Assembly: GCF_024505055.1 (NCBI RefSeq)
Contig: NZ_JANIBL010000053.1
Span: forward strand, 1-35,857
Origin: Methylomonas rosea
Lineage (GTDB): Bacteria > Pseudomonadota > Gammaproteobacteria > Methylococcales > Methylomonadaceae
Reading direction: 5' to 3'
Length of the DNA: 35,857 bases
Shown here: piece by piece, positions 16,568 through 24,221 of the stretch
How positions within the stretch are numbered: the first letter of the stretch is position 1
Layout: every line of letters starts with the position of its first letter
Translations under genes and position numbers: made by a program
The notes under the pieces: generated by a model
Databases searched by the model: none
Told to the model about the DNA's origin: nothing
Seen by the model: only the letters and a program-made list of their open reading frames with translations

Positions 16568-19114
16568 GTGAAAATACCATTCTTCGATTTTTCCAGTGCG
16601 GGCGGACTGATGCCGCACGGATTTTGCCTAAAGTGGACGCCCGGCCTGCTCTGGTCGTATGTAATTTCCGATGCTGTAATCACCCTGGCCTATTTCGCTA
16701 TCGCCGTCATTCTGGCTTATGTCGTATCGCAGCGCCGAGACTTGAAATTTCGCGGCATCTATTTGATGTTCAGCTCGTTTATTCTGGCCTGCGGGGCATC
16801 CCACTTGATGTCCATCTTCCTAATCTGGCAACCCTTGTATTGGTTGGATACCGCCATAAAAGCCTTAACGGCAGCCATCTCTATGGCGGCGGCCGTATTA
16901 CTCCTCAAGTTGGTACCGCATGCATTGAAACTACCGAGCAACCAGCAACTGGCGGCTGAAATCGCGGTACGCACACAGGCGCAACTGGATTTACAGGAAA
17001 GCGAAAACAAGCTTAAAGCCCTCAGCCAGCAACTCATCAGCCTGATAGAAGCAATTCCCGACGCCATTCTGTTCAAAGACGGGGACGGTCGCTTGCTATT
17101 CGCCAATGAGCACGCGCAACAGCTGTTCCGCTTTGACGGCATGGATTGGCGCGGCAAGACCTATCTGGAACTGGCCGATCAACAGCCGGACGTACTTGAT
17201 AAACACATCAAACTATTTTCGGATGAAGAAGCGGTATGGAAGGCCGGACACTTGATCATGTTCGAAGATCACATCGTCAACGACGAGGGCCGCGTGATCG
17301 AAATAGAGGTACGCAAAACCCCGGTTTATCAGGAAAACGGCCAACGCAAAGGCATGGTGGTGATTAGCCGGGACATCAGCAACATCCGCTGGGCGGAGAG
17401 TCAATTGCGGATTGCCGAGAGGGCAATCGAATCCCAGGAAGGGATCATGATTACCGACGAAAATAATATCATCCTGCGCGTCAATAACGCCTTCACCCGG
17501 CTGACCGGTTACCAGCCGGACGAAGTAATCGGCAACAAGCCATCGATTTTAAAATCCGGCCGCCACGGTCAAGAGTTTTACCGGGAAATGTGGGCCACAC
17601 TGAAGCGCGAAAAATTCTGGCAAGGCGAAGTCTGGGACAGGCGTAAAAACGGCGACGTTTACCCGAAATGGCTGACGATCAGCGTAGTAACCGGCGCGGA
17701 CGGCCATACCTGCAACTATGTGGCGGCCTTTACCGACATCAGCCAGCACAAGGAAGCACAAGCGGCCATTCATCGCCTGGCGTATTACGATCCGCTCACC
17801 GACCTGCCCAATCGCCGCCTGTTGCAAGACCGGCTACAGCAGGCTTTACACAACAGCCGTTGCGCGCGTAAGCATGGCGCGGTGTTGATGATAGATGTCG
17901 ATAATTTCAAAACGATTAACGATACTCAGGGCCACCAAATCGGCGATCAGCTATTAATAGAAATTGCCTCGCGCCTAAAGGCCTGCGTCCGTCAAGGCGA
18001 TACCGTTGCCCGGCTGGGCGGCGACGAATTTATAGTACTGCTGGAAAATCTGGGCAGCGCGCAACCGGAGGCAACCACGAATGCCGAAGAAGTTGCGCAC
18101 AAGATATTGTGCGCCATCAATACCGGCATGTTGTTAAATGGCAAAGAACATCTCGGCTCTATCAGTATCGGCATAGCCATATTCGACGAACACAACAACT
18201 CGTTCGACGACACGCTGAGACGCGCCGACGCGGCCCTGTATCAGGCCAAGGATGCCGGCCGCAACACGTTGCGTTTCTTCGATCCGCAGATGCAGGCATT
18301 ATTGGAGTCGCGCGTATTGCTGGAGTTCGATTTACGCCATGCCCAAGCCCAAGATCAGCTGAGCCTACATTACCAACCACAGGTAGATAAAAACGCCCAT
18401 ATTTTTGGCGCAGAGGTGTTATTACGTTGGCAACATCCGCAAAAAGGCATGATTTCGCCGGCTGAGTTTATCCCGCTTGCCGAAGAATCCGGCTTGATTT
18501 TGCCTATCGGCGAATGGGTATTGCAATGCGCTTGCGAGCAACTGCGGGCCTGGGAACAGAATCCGCTCACCCAGCATTTACAACTTGCCGTGAATGTGAG
18601 CGCCAGACAGTTTCGTCAGTCCGATTTCGTCGACTCGATCTGCCGGATTCTTAACAACACAGGCGCCAACTCGGCAAAACTCAAACTGGAATTGACTGAA
18701 AGCATGGTATTGCACGATGTAGAAGATGCCATTGAAAAAATGCAAACGCTGAAATTATTGGGCGTACGTTTTTCGATGGACGACTTCGGCACCGGTTATT
18801 CCTCATTGAGTTATCTGAAGAAGCTGCCGCTCAGCCAACTCAAAATCGATCAAAGCTTTGTCCGCGACCTTATCGTTGATCCTAACGATGCGGTGATTGC
18901 CCAAACCATTATCGGCATGGGCCACAACCTGGGCTTGAATGTGATTGCGGAAGGGGTGGAAACCCAGGATCAACGCATCTGCCTGGAGCGCATAGGCTGC
19001 GATGCCTTTCAAGGCTATCTATTCGGTAAGCCCATGCCCTTACCTGAGTTCGAACGAGTTATTGGCAGTTTGAACAAGGCGATTCGACCACAAAACATCC
19101 ACACCGACACTTAA
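16568..19114 (+). CDS. Ethylene-receptor-like membrane PAS-GGDEF-EAL protein
   Basis: The 848-residue protein starts at a GTG one base after the STAS gene. Residues 28-115 form three membrane helices that align with the ethylene-binding domain of plant ETR1: D35, Y42, I72, C75 and H79 occupy the places of ETR1 D25, Y32, I62, C65 and H69, and C65/H69 ligate the copper cofactor. ETR1 P36 is Ala46 here. The preceding MPHGFCLKW motif is typical of bacterial versions. Two PAS domains (about 150-275 and 280-400) follow, then GGDEF (484-488 intact, with an RxxD I-site at 475-478) and an EAL domain (EVL at 616, NVSARQ, ELTES, DDFGTGYSS, EGVET). Both c-di-GMP synthesis and hydrolysis look possible. 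Ethylene binding is inferred, not shown. Confidence 0.88.
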   Translation: MKIPFFDFSSAGGLMPHGFCLKWTPGLLWSYVISDAVITLAYFAIAVILAYVVSQRRDLKFRGIYLMFSSFILACGASHLMSIFLIWQPLYWLDTAIKALTAAISMAAAVLLLKLVPHALKLPSNQQLAAEIAVRTQAQLDLQESENKLKALSQQLISLIEAIPDAILFKDGDGRLLFANEHAQQLFRFDGMDWRGKTYLELADQQPDVLDKHIKLFSDEEAVWKAGHLIMFEDHIVNDEGRVIEIEVRKTPVYQENGQRKGMVVISRDISNIRWAESQLRIAERAIESQEGIMITDENNIILRVNNAFTRLTGYQPDEVIGNKPSILKSGRHGQEFYREMWATLKREKFWQGEVWDRRKNGDVYPKWLTISVVTGADGHTCNYVAAFTDISQHKEAQAAIHRLAYYDPLTDLPNRRLLQDRLQQALHNSRCARKHGAVLMIDVDNFKTINDTQGHQIGDQLLIEIASRLKACVRQGDTVARLGGDEFIVLLENLGSAQPEATTNAEEVAHKILCAINTGMLLNGKEHLGSISIGIAIFDEHNNSFDDTLRRADAALYQAKDAGRNTLRFFDPQMQALLESRVLLEFDLRHAQAQDQLSLHYQPQVDKNAHIFGAEVLLRWQHPQKGMISPAEFIPLAEESGLILPIGEWVLQCACEQLRAWEQNPLTQHLQLAVNVSARQFRQSDFVDSICRILNNTGANSAKLKLELTESMVLHDVEDAIEKMQTLKLLGVRFSMDDFGTGYSSLSYLKKLPLSQLKIDQSFVRDLIVDPNDAVIAQTIIGMGHNLGLNVIAEGVETQDQRICLERIGCDAFQGYLFGKPMPLPEFERVIGSLNKAIRPQNIHTDT

Positions 19115-19230
19115 ATGGCCGTAATTTCAAGCCTTAATTGATTTTCTACACTACTTGGCGCAGGGAATGCTTAATCGTCCCTCTACCAATTTACTGAGTC
19201 TTATAACAATAAATTTAACGGGGAAATCTT

Positions 19231-20985
19231 ATGTTCTTGATGAACTGGCATTCGGTCGGAGTCAAAGTGGTAGCGATAACCACGGGTATCCTCTTCGTCC
19301 TGGGCTTGGGCTTGTTGTTGATGTTTGCCAACATCGAAAAACAAAAACTGATAGACCGTAAGATTGAATCTTCCCGGCAATTGCTGCTGCTTTCCGAATC
19401 GATTCGCGACAATGTAAGCAAGAAGTGGGAAAGCGGTCTTTACTCGCCGGAATACCTCCGGCAGTTGGTGCAAGGCAAGGATGAAGCCAGCGGCCGCGCC
19501 CTGGTTATCGCTACCGTCCCCACCGCCAACGCCTGGGACGTGATTGAAGCCAAAGCCAAGGAAGGCGGTTTTCGTTTTAAAGCGCCAGCACTTAATCCGC
19601 GTAATCCGCCCAGAAACATGCCGGATCAACTGGAACAACAGGTTCTGGACAAATTCCAAAAAGAGCCTTCGGTAAGCGAATACAGCATTATCGACGAAGA
19701 AAAACAGGAAATTCGCTATTTCAGACCGGTGAAAATGGTCAAGCAATGCGAGCTTTGCCACGGCGACCCGCAGACTTCGCCAGCCTTATGGGGCAACGAC
19801 AAGGGCCAGGATTTACTCGGTTATGCCATGGAAAACCGCCGCGCCGGCGACCTGCACGGCGCATTCGAAATTATCACCCCCTTCAGCACCGCATTTAGCG
19901 AGTTGAAGCAAACCGTGCTCTACGCTATCGGCTTTTTGGGTTTGACACTTTTAATTATCGGTATCACCGGTTATCTGGTGATGAGCAAAATCATCATCGG
20001 CCCATTAACTGCATTGGCGCTGAACCTGCAAGCCATTTGCAGCGGCGACGGCGACTTACGCGCCAGGCTCAGCGCATCGGGTAAATCCGAGTTTGCCTGG
20101 GTGGCCTCAAGCTTTAATGCCTTCGTGAAAAAGATCGCCAAAACCGTTGAAGAAATCAGCGTGACCAGCGACAGGCTGGCGCAGGCCGCCAATAAGCTGG
20201 CGACTATCACCCAATCCACCCAGCAAGGCGTAGAGCGGCAATTGCAAGAAACCACGCTGGTGGCCAATGCGATGAAACAAATGACCTCGACTGTACAAGA
20301 GGTCGCCAAGAATGCGGTTAAGGCATCCGAAGCCGCGGAAACGGCGGACCGGGAAGCGACGTCGGGAAAAAATATCGTCACGCAAGCGGTTGGCGGCATT
20401 AACGAACTGGCGACCGAAGTGGAAAATGCCGCCAATGTGATTCACGATCTGGAAAACGACAGCAACAGCATAGGGGAAGTATTAAGCGTGATTCAGGGTA
20501 TCGCCGAGCAAACCAATTTGTTGGCGTTAAATGCGGCCATTGAAGCGGCGCGCGCCGGCGAACAAGGCCGCGGCTTTGCGGTGGTGGCGGATGAAGTCCG
20601 AACCTTGGCCAGCCGCACACAAAACTCGACGCTGGAAATCCGCCAAACCATAGAAAGGCTGCAAGGCCGGGCGAAACAAGCGGTTTCGGTGATGGAAAAC
20701 GGCAGAAAACGCGCCGCATCCAGCGTTGAGCAGGCCGCTTCGGCCGGTGATTCGATCAACACCATCAGCGAGAGAATATTTACCATCAACGACATGAATA
20801 ATCAGATCGCCACCGCAGCAGAGCAACAGACGGCGGTAGCGGAAGAAATTAACCGTAATGTCAGCAATATCAGCCACGTGTCCGGAGAAACCTCCAACGG
20901 CGCCAAACATACCGCCGAGGCCTGCCGCGAGTTGCTTGAGCTGGCCAATCAATTACGCCAGACAGTCGGTCATTTTAGAATTTGA
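19231..20985 (+). CDS. Methyl-accepting chemotaxis protein with c-type heme sensor domain
   Basis: The 584-residue chemoreceptor has membrane helix 1 at about 8-32, a periplasmic sensor domain to about 225, helix 2 at about 228-252, HAMP at about 250-305 and a cytoplasmic signalling domain with the hairpin tip [35 protein letters not shown]. The periplasmic part resembles the Tll0287-like/DUF3365 domain and carries CELCH at C173, C176 and H177, a covalent heme c site. Redox, oxygen or NO sensing is therefore likely (inference). No CheB/CheR-binding pentapeptide is seen at the C-terminus. GGGGA lies about 7 bp before the ATG. It follows the EAL gene by 116 bp on the same strand. Confidence 0.92.
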   Translation: MFLMNWHSVGVKVVAITTGILFVLGLGLLLMFANIEKQKLIDRKIESSRQLLLLSESIRDNVSKKWESGLYSPEYLRQLVQGKDEASGRALVIATVPTANAWDVIEAKAKEGGFRFKAPALNPRNPPRNMPDQLEQQVLDKFQKEPSVSEYSIIDEEKQEIRYFRPVKMVKQCELCHGDPQTSPALWGNDKGQDLLGYAMENRRAGDLHGAFEIITPFSTAFSELKQTVLYAIGFLGLTLLIIGITGYLVMSKIIIGPLTALALNLQAICSGDGDLRARLSASGKSEFAWVASSFNAFVKKIAKTVEEISVTSDRLAQAANKLATITQSTQQGVERQLQETTLVANAMKQMTSTVQEVAKNAVKASEAAETADREATSGKNIVTQAVGGINELATEVENAANVIHDLENDSNSIGEVLSVIQGIAEQTNLLALNAAIEAARAGEQGRGFAVVADEVRTLASRTQNSTLEIRQTIERLQGRAKQAVSVMENGRKRAASSVEQAASAGDSINTISERIFTINDMNNQIATAAEQQTAVAEEINRNVSNISHVSGETSNGAKHTAEACRELLELANQLRQTVGHFRI

Positions 20986-21006
20986 CGCCATCGCGGCGCC
21001 AGCGAC

Positions 21007-21030
21007 TCGCCGGCCGTTAGCGGCCGGCGA
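21007..21030. repeat. GC-rich perfect palindrome after the chemoreceptor
   Basis: TCGCCGGCCG and CGGCCGGCGA form a perfect 10-bp stem with a TTAG loop. No T-run follows. It may be a transcript-stabilising hairpin or the first half of a two-part terminator with the hairpin at 21051-21075. Confidence 0.55.
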
Positions 21031-21050
21031 ATCACAGATCAAACAGAATC

Positions 21051-21075
21051 AAACCGCTGATTTTTAGTGGTTTTT
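21051..21075 (+). terminator. Probable terminator of the chemoreceptor gene
   Basis: AAACCGCT and AGTGGTTT pair over 8 bp with one G-U pair around GATTTTT, followed by a short T-run. It lies 66 bp after the chemoreceptor stop. Confidence 0.5.
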
Positions 21076-21180
21076 CCCGCTGGAATTTGCCAAATTAATT
21101 GCTTGCCAGCGTTGCTGGCGGCCGCATCTTGCTGAAATCCACAGTATAATGCGCCGTTTTTCCTGCTAGACATCTGATTT

Positions 21181-22224
21181 ATGAGTCAACAAAGAAAAGC
21201 AGTGGCGCTGATTTCCGGCGGCCTGGATTCCATGCTGGCCAGCAAGGCCATCATGGAGCAAGGTATCCACGTCGAAGGCATCAACTTTTTCACCGGCTTT
21301 TGCGTAGAAGGCCACACCCACGCCATTCGGAAGCAAGACGCCGACAAGGTCAAGCGCAACAACTCGCTGTGGGTGGCCGAGCAATTGGGCATCAAGCTGC
21401 ATATCATCGACATCATCGAAGAATACAAGCAGGTACTGCTCAATCCCAAGCACGGCTATGGTGCGAATCTGAACCCTTGTCTGGACTGCAAGATTTTCAT
21501 GGTGAATAAGGCCAAGCAGTGGATGCAGGAAAACGGCTTCGATTTCATCATCACCGGCGAAGTGGTCGGCCAACGCCCCATGTCGCAACGTAAGCAAACC
21601 ATGCCCATCGTTGCGGCCGAATCCGGTGCCGACGATTTGTTGGTACGGCCATTATCCGCGCAAAACCTGCCGGCCACCCTGCCGGAACGCGAAGGCTGGA
21701 TCAGCCGGGAAAAAATGTTTGGTTTTAGTGGCCGCTCGCGCAAACCGCAGATGACACTGGCCAAAGAATATGGGTTTACCGATTACGCCCAGCCAGCCGG
21801 CGGCTGCTGTTTTTTGACCGACGAAGCCTATTCATTAAAGCTGGTCGATCTGTGGAAAGCGCGCGGCGAACGCGATTACGATCTGGACGATGTGATGCTA
21901 TTGAAGGTGGGCAGGCATATTCGCCCCAAACCGCATTTCAAAGTCATCATAGCTCGCGAGGACGGCGAAGCCCGCTTCATGAGTGGATATAAAAAGGAAT
22001 TTGTCAGTATGAACTGCGCCAGCCATCGCGGCCCGCTGGCCTTAATCGACGGTACGCCCAGCGAAAACGATCTGATTCAGGCTGCGCAGATTACCGCGCG
22101 CTACGGCCAAGGCCGCGAAGCCGAGCAGGTGGAGGTTACTATCCGCGACCGAGACGGCGCAGAACGAAATGTGTTTGTGAAGCCTTTGCTCGCCGACGAA
22201 ATTCCGCAGGAGTGGTTCGTATGA
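21181..22224 (+). CDS. PP-loop ATPase of the MnmA/ThiI-like thiolation type
   Basis: The 347-residue protein has the N-type ATP pyrophosphatase loop SGGLDS (residues 12-17). NPCLDCKIF (C100, C103) and the later GGCCF (C209, C210) resemble the catalytic cysteines of tRNA thiolases such as MnmA, which activate uridine and transfer sulfur through a persulfide. The C-terminal region from about residue 230 (YDLDDVMLLKVGRHIR...MNCASHRGPLALIDG...) resembles the NFACT-R-type RNA-binding module known to be fused to ThiI-like ATPases; this part of the call is from memory and weaker. It is distinct from true MnmA by length and tail. A TusA-like gene overlaps its stop by 4 bp, supporting a sulfur relay. 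Target RNA and position are unknown. Confidence 0.8.
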   Translation: MSQQRKAVALISGGLDSMLASKAIMEQGIHVEGINFFTGFCVEGHTHAIRKQDADKVKRNNSLWVAEQLGIKLHIIDIIEEYKQVLLNPKHGYGANLNPCLDCKIFMVNKAKQWMQENGFDFIITGEVVGQRPMSQRKQTMPIVAAESGADDLLVRPLSAQNLPATLPEREGWISREKMFGFSGRSRKPQMTLAKEYGFTDYAQPAGGCCFLTDEAYSLKLVDLWKARGERDYDLDDVMLLKVGRHIRPKPHFKVIIAREDGEARFMSGYKKEFVSMNCASHRGPLALIDGTPSENDLIQAAQITARYGQGREAEQVEVTIRDRDGAERNVFVKPLLADEIPQEWFV

Positions 22225-22445
22225 GTGTGCATGTTTTAAACGCTCGCCGTTTGTTGTGCCCATTGCCGGTGATTCGCACTCAGGATAAAGTCAAAACCCT
22301 GCAAAGCGGTGACGTGTTGACGGTGGAATGTACCGATCCTGGGGTGATGCAGGATATTCCGGCTTGGTGTCGGATTAATGGGCATCAGGTGTTGGAGACT
22401 CGGTCCGAGAATGGCGAGTATGTGATTGTTTTGGAAGTAGGTTGA
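22221..22445 (+). CDS. TusA/SirA-family sulfur carrier protein
   Basis: The 74-residue protein has the family signature RRLLCPLPVI with the sulfur-carrying C13 in CPxP, and the standard beta-alpha fold pattern (GDVLTVECTDPGVMQDIPAWCRINGHQVLE). TusA proteins accept persulfide sulfur from cysteine desulfurases and hand it to thiolation enzymes. The ATG overlaps the PP-loop gene stop (ATGA), so the two are translationally coupled and this protein is very probably the dedicated sulfur donor. The ribosome binding site is CAGGAG inside the upstream gene. A frame opening at 22212 only adds residues foreign to the family. Confidence 0.92.
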   Translation: MSVHVLNARRLLCPLPVIRTQDKVKTLQSGDVLTVECTDPGVMQDIPAWCRINGHQVLETRSENGEYVIVLEVG

Positions 22446-22451
22446 GTTGTT

Positions 22452-22714
22452 GTTTGTGTCGCTGTCGCGACGGGTTGATTTAATGTCGGGTCTCGGCCCG
22501 ACAGCCGAGTAACTTTTCTTTGTTTGGCCAAAGAAAAGTCACCAAAAGAAACGCCACCCGGATGCCGCTTTGATCCTGCGCTCCGTAGCTTTCGACGGGG
22601 ATCGACAGAAGGGGCTTCCTGCCCCTCTGTCGATGTGCGGCATCCCTGCCGCACCCCTACGGGCTATTCCCGCCGAAAGCTCCGGTGCTCGGCGCGGCAT
22701 ACGGGAGGAAAACC
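22452..22714 (+). repeat. Long inverted repeat, left copy
   Basis: This 263-bp noncoding block recurs in inverted orientation at 23945-24205, with roughly three quarters of bases matching by eye. It has nested palindromes: GTCGGG-tctcgg-CCCGAC, ACTTTTCTTTG/CAAAGAAAAGT (22512-22522 and 22529-22539, perfect 11 bp) and GGGGC-TTCCT-GCCCC. It fills most of the 349-bp gap after the TusA-like gene. Short open frames inside it are not supported as genes. It looks like a dispersed, possibly mobile, repeat family. Confidence 0.88.
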
Positions 22715-22794
22715 GTCGCGATAGCGAGGAACTGTTCATTTTTGTTCATGGGATGATATACAAAAATCATTTCGTCACTTGTTAGGAAACTAAA

Positions 22795-23310
22795 ATGCGT
22801 CAATTTGACTGGAAATACCTTGTGCTATTCGTTCTGGCGATTCCTTTAATCAATCAACTTGCCAGCTACCTCGGTACCAGCTCGGCACAGAATGAGATCG
22901 AAAGAGAAGCAGTAAAACGCCTTGAGCACACGGCAGACCAGAGTATTCGAGTGATTACCTCAAGCCAAGACGCGGAAGGTGCGACTCAGAAACATCTGAA
23001 CATGAACTTCCTGAAAAACTTGGAGGCTCACACGGTCGAGCGAATACGAACAAAGATTCGAGAACTACCCAATTCTCCACGAATCGACATTACTTCCGAG
23101 GCCAATTATGCTGAAAGTGGCCCAATGAAGCTTGCCGTCATTCGCCTCCGTGGTTCCGATAATTCAAATCAAATCGTTATCCTCGGAATTGTGGGGAACG
23201 AACTAAAACGGGTTACCTGCGCTAGAAACTCACCAGAAGCAATTCCAATTTCCTATGGCGTTTGTGCGGATAAAATAAAGGAAGTTTTCGACACCATAAT
23301 TGGTGGGTAG
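22795..23310 (+). CDS. Hypothetical membrane-anchored protein in repeat-bounded cassette
   Basis: I do not recognise this 171-residue protein. It has one N-terminal membrane helix (YLVLFVLAIPLINQLASYLG, about 8-27) and a long hydrophilic domain, probably periplasmic, with a helical stretch rich in charged residues (30-90) and a beta-rich end (KLAVIRLRGS, NQIVILGIVGN) containing two cysteines (VTCARNS, YGVCADK). AGGAAAC lies about 7 bp before the ATG. It precedes the HEPN-like gene by 20 bp, and both are enclosed by 260-bp inverted repeats. Base composition appears more AT-rich than the flanking housekeeping genes, which suggests acquisition. Confidence 0.8.
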   Translation: MRQFDWKYLVLFVLAIPLINQLASYLGTSSAQNEIEREAVKRLEHTADQSIRVITSSQDAEGATQKHLNMNFLKNLEAHTVERIRTKIRELPNSPRIDITSEANYAESGPMKLAVIRLRGSDNSNQIVILGIVGNELKRVTCARNSPEAIPISYGVCADKIKEVFDTIIGG

Positions 23311-23330
23311 TTTGGAAATAACAAGACTCT

Positions 23331-23822
23331 ATGCACACGCCTGAAGAAGAATTCTATGTTTTTCTCCGGTTCGCTGACGCCGATATGTCTCAGGCTCAGA
23401 TAGCTCTAGACCACCTCGTCAAAGTGGAAGGCGACTTCTTGCGTTTATGCCTGCTGAAAGATGCAGCAATTTCTTATTGCAGGCCATTCAAGAAATCGCA
23501 CGGAATCTTTAACAAGACTCTCAGGCTTGATGAAAGCTACATCCCCGTCCACCTAAAGGATTTACATACAGAACTTATCAATCTGAGAGATCAAGTGTTT
23601 GCACATACTGATATTGGTGTCCGTTCGCCGATCCTCCATTGCTGGACGCATGAACCAAAGCGAATTTTTCCAATTCAGTTCAAGAGTCATAGCTATCTAC
23701 AGCTACTCGGGCAAGAGCAAGAAATGCGGCTGCTATTCAACGCAGTTCTTGATCTCATAAGGGACAAACAAGCGAAACTTGAAGCACAATTCGGTAAGGC
23801 GCCCCCCCCAGGGCGTCAATAG
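23331..23822 (+). CDS. HEPN-like hypothetical protein
   Basis: The 163-residue protein looks all-helical. Its central segment, residues 75-94, reads LKDLHTELINLRDQVFAHTD and contains R86-x5-H92 followed by D94. R-x4-6-H is the catalytic signature of HEPN nucleases, and the LRDxxFAHxD pattern occurs in HEPN-type proteins of toxin and defence systems (family knowledge). The call is by motif only. No nucleotidyltransferase (MNT) antitoxin partner is present; the only neighbour is the membrane-anchored hypothetical gene 20 bp upstream. A run of eight C residues (23802-23809) near the end could shift the last few codons. The protein is soluble, with no signal peptide. Confidence 0.7.
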   Translation: MHTPEEEFYVFLRFADADMSQAQIALDHLVKVEGDFLRLCLLKDAAISYCRPFKKSHGIFNKTLRLDESYIPVHLKDLHTELINLRDQVFAHTDIGVRSPILHCWTHEPKRIFPIQFKSHSYLQLLGQEQEMRLLFNAVLDLIRDKQAKLEAQFGKAPPPGRQ

Positions 23823-23825
23823 CAA

Positions 23826-23906
23826 GTAGCCTCGATGGAACGAAGTGGAATCGAGGGCAATTGAAGTCGTCAATTCCTCGATTTCGTTTCACTACATCGA
23901 GGCTAC
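23826..23906. repeat. Paired REP-like elements (BIME-like)
   Basis: GTAGCCTCGATG (23826-23837) and CATCGAGGCTAC (23895-23906) are perfect inverted 12-mers. Each outer arm leads into a GTAG-headed imperfect hairpin (tcgatggaacgaagtggaatcga on the left, a related one on the right). GTAG at the 5' end plus a hairpin is the hallmark of REP sequences mobilised by RAYT transposases. The pair begins 4 bp after the HEPN-like stop, in a 399-bp gap that is otherwise filled by the right copy of the long repeat. Confidence 0.7.
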
Positions 23907-23944
23907 ATCTACTGACTATCAAAATGGCCTTCAAATTCCGGGAT

Positions 23945-24205
23945 GGTTTTCGTCCCGTATGCCGCGCCGAGCACCGGAGCTTTTGAACGGAACAGCCCGC
24001 AGGGGCGATGCAGGGATGCATCGCGTTGACGAAGGGGCAGGAAGCCCCTTTCGGCAACCCCGTTCAAAAGCGAGGAGCGCAGGAAATAAGCGGCATCCGG
24101 TTGTCTTTTCTTTTGGATACTTTTCTTTGGACAAGCAAAGAAAAGTATCTCGGCTGTCGGGCCGAGACCCGACATTAAAATAAGCCGTCGCGGTAGCGAC
24201 ACAAA
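23945..24205 (-). repeat. Long inverted repeat, right copy
   Basis: This is the inverted counterpart of 22452-22714, 261 bp long. Its nested hairpin ATACTTTTCTTTG/CAAAGAAAAGTAT (24117-24129 and 24136-24148) is a perfect 13-bp stem, better preserved than in the left copy although the loop differs. It ends 16 bp before argJ and may affect argJ expression. Together the copies bracket 1230 bp with two genes. Confidence 0.88.
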
Positions 24206-24221
24206 TTAACAGGTTACAACA

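Noticed and set aside
22524..22785. Short open frames inside the left and right long repeats
   Set aside because: They follow palindromic repeat sequence, have no ribosome binding site and differ between the two copies.
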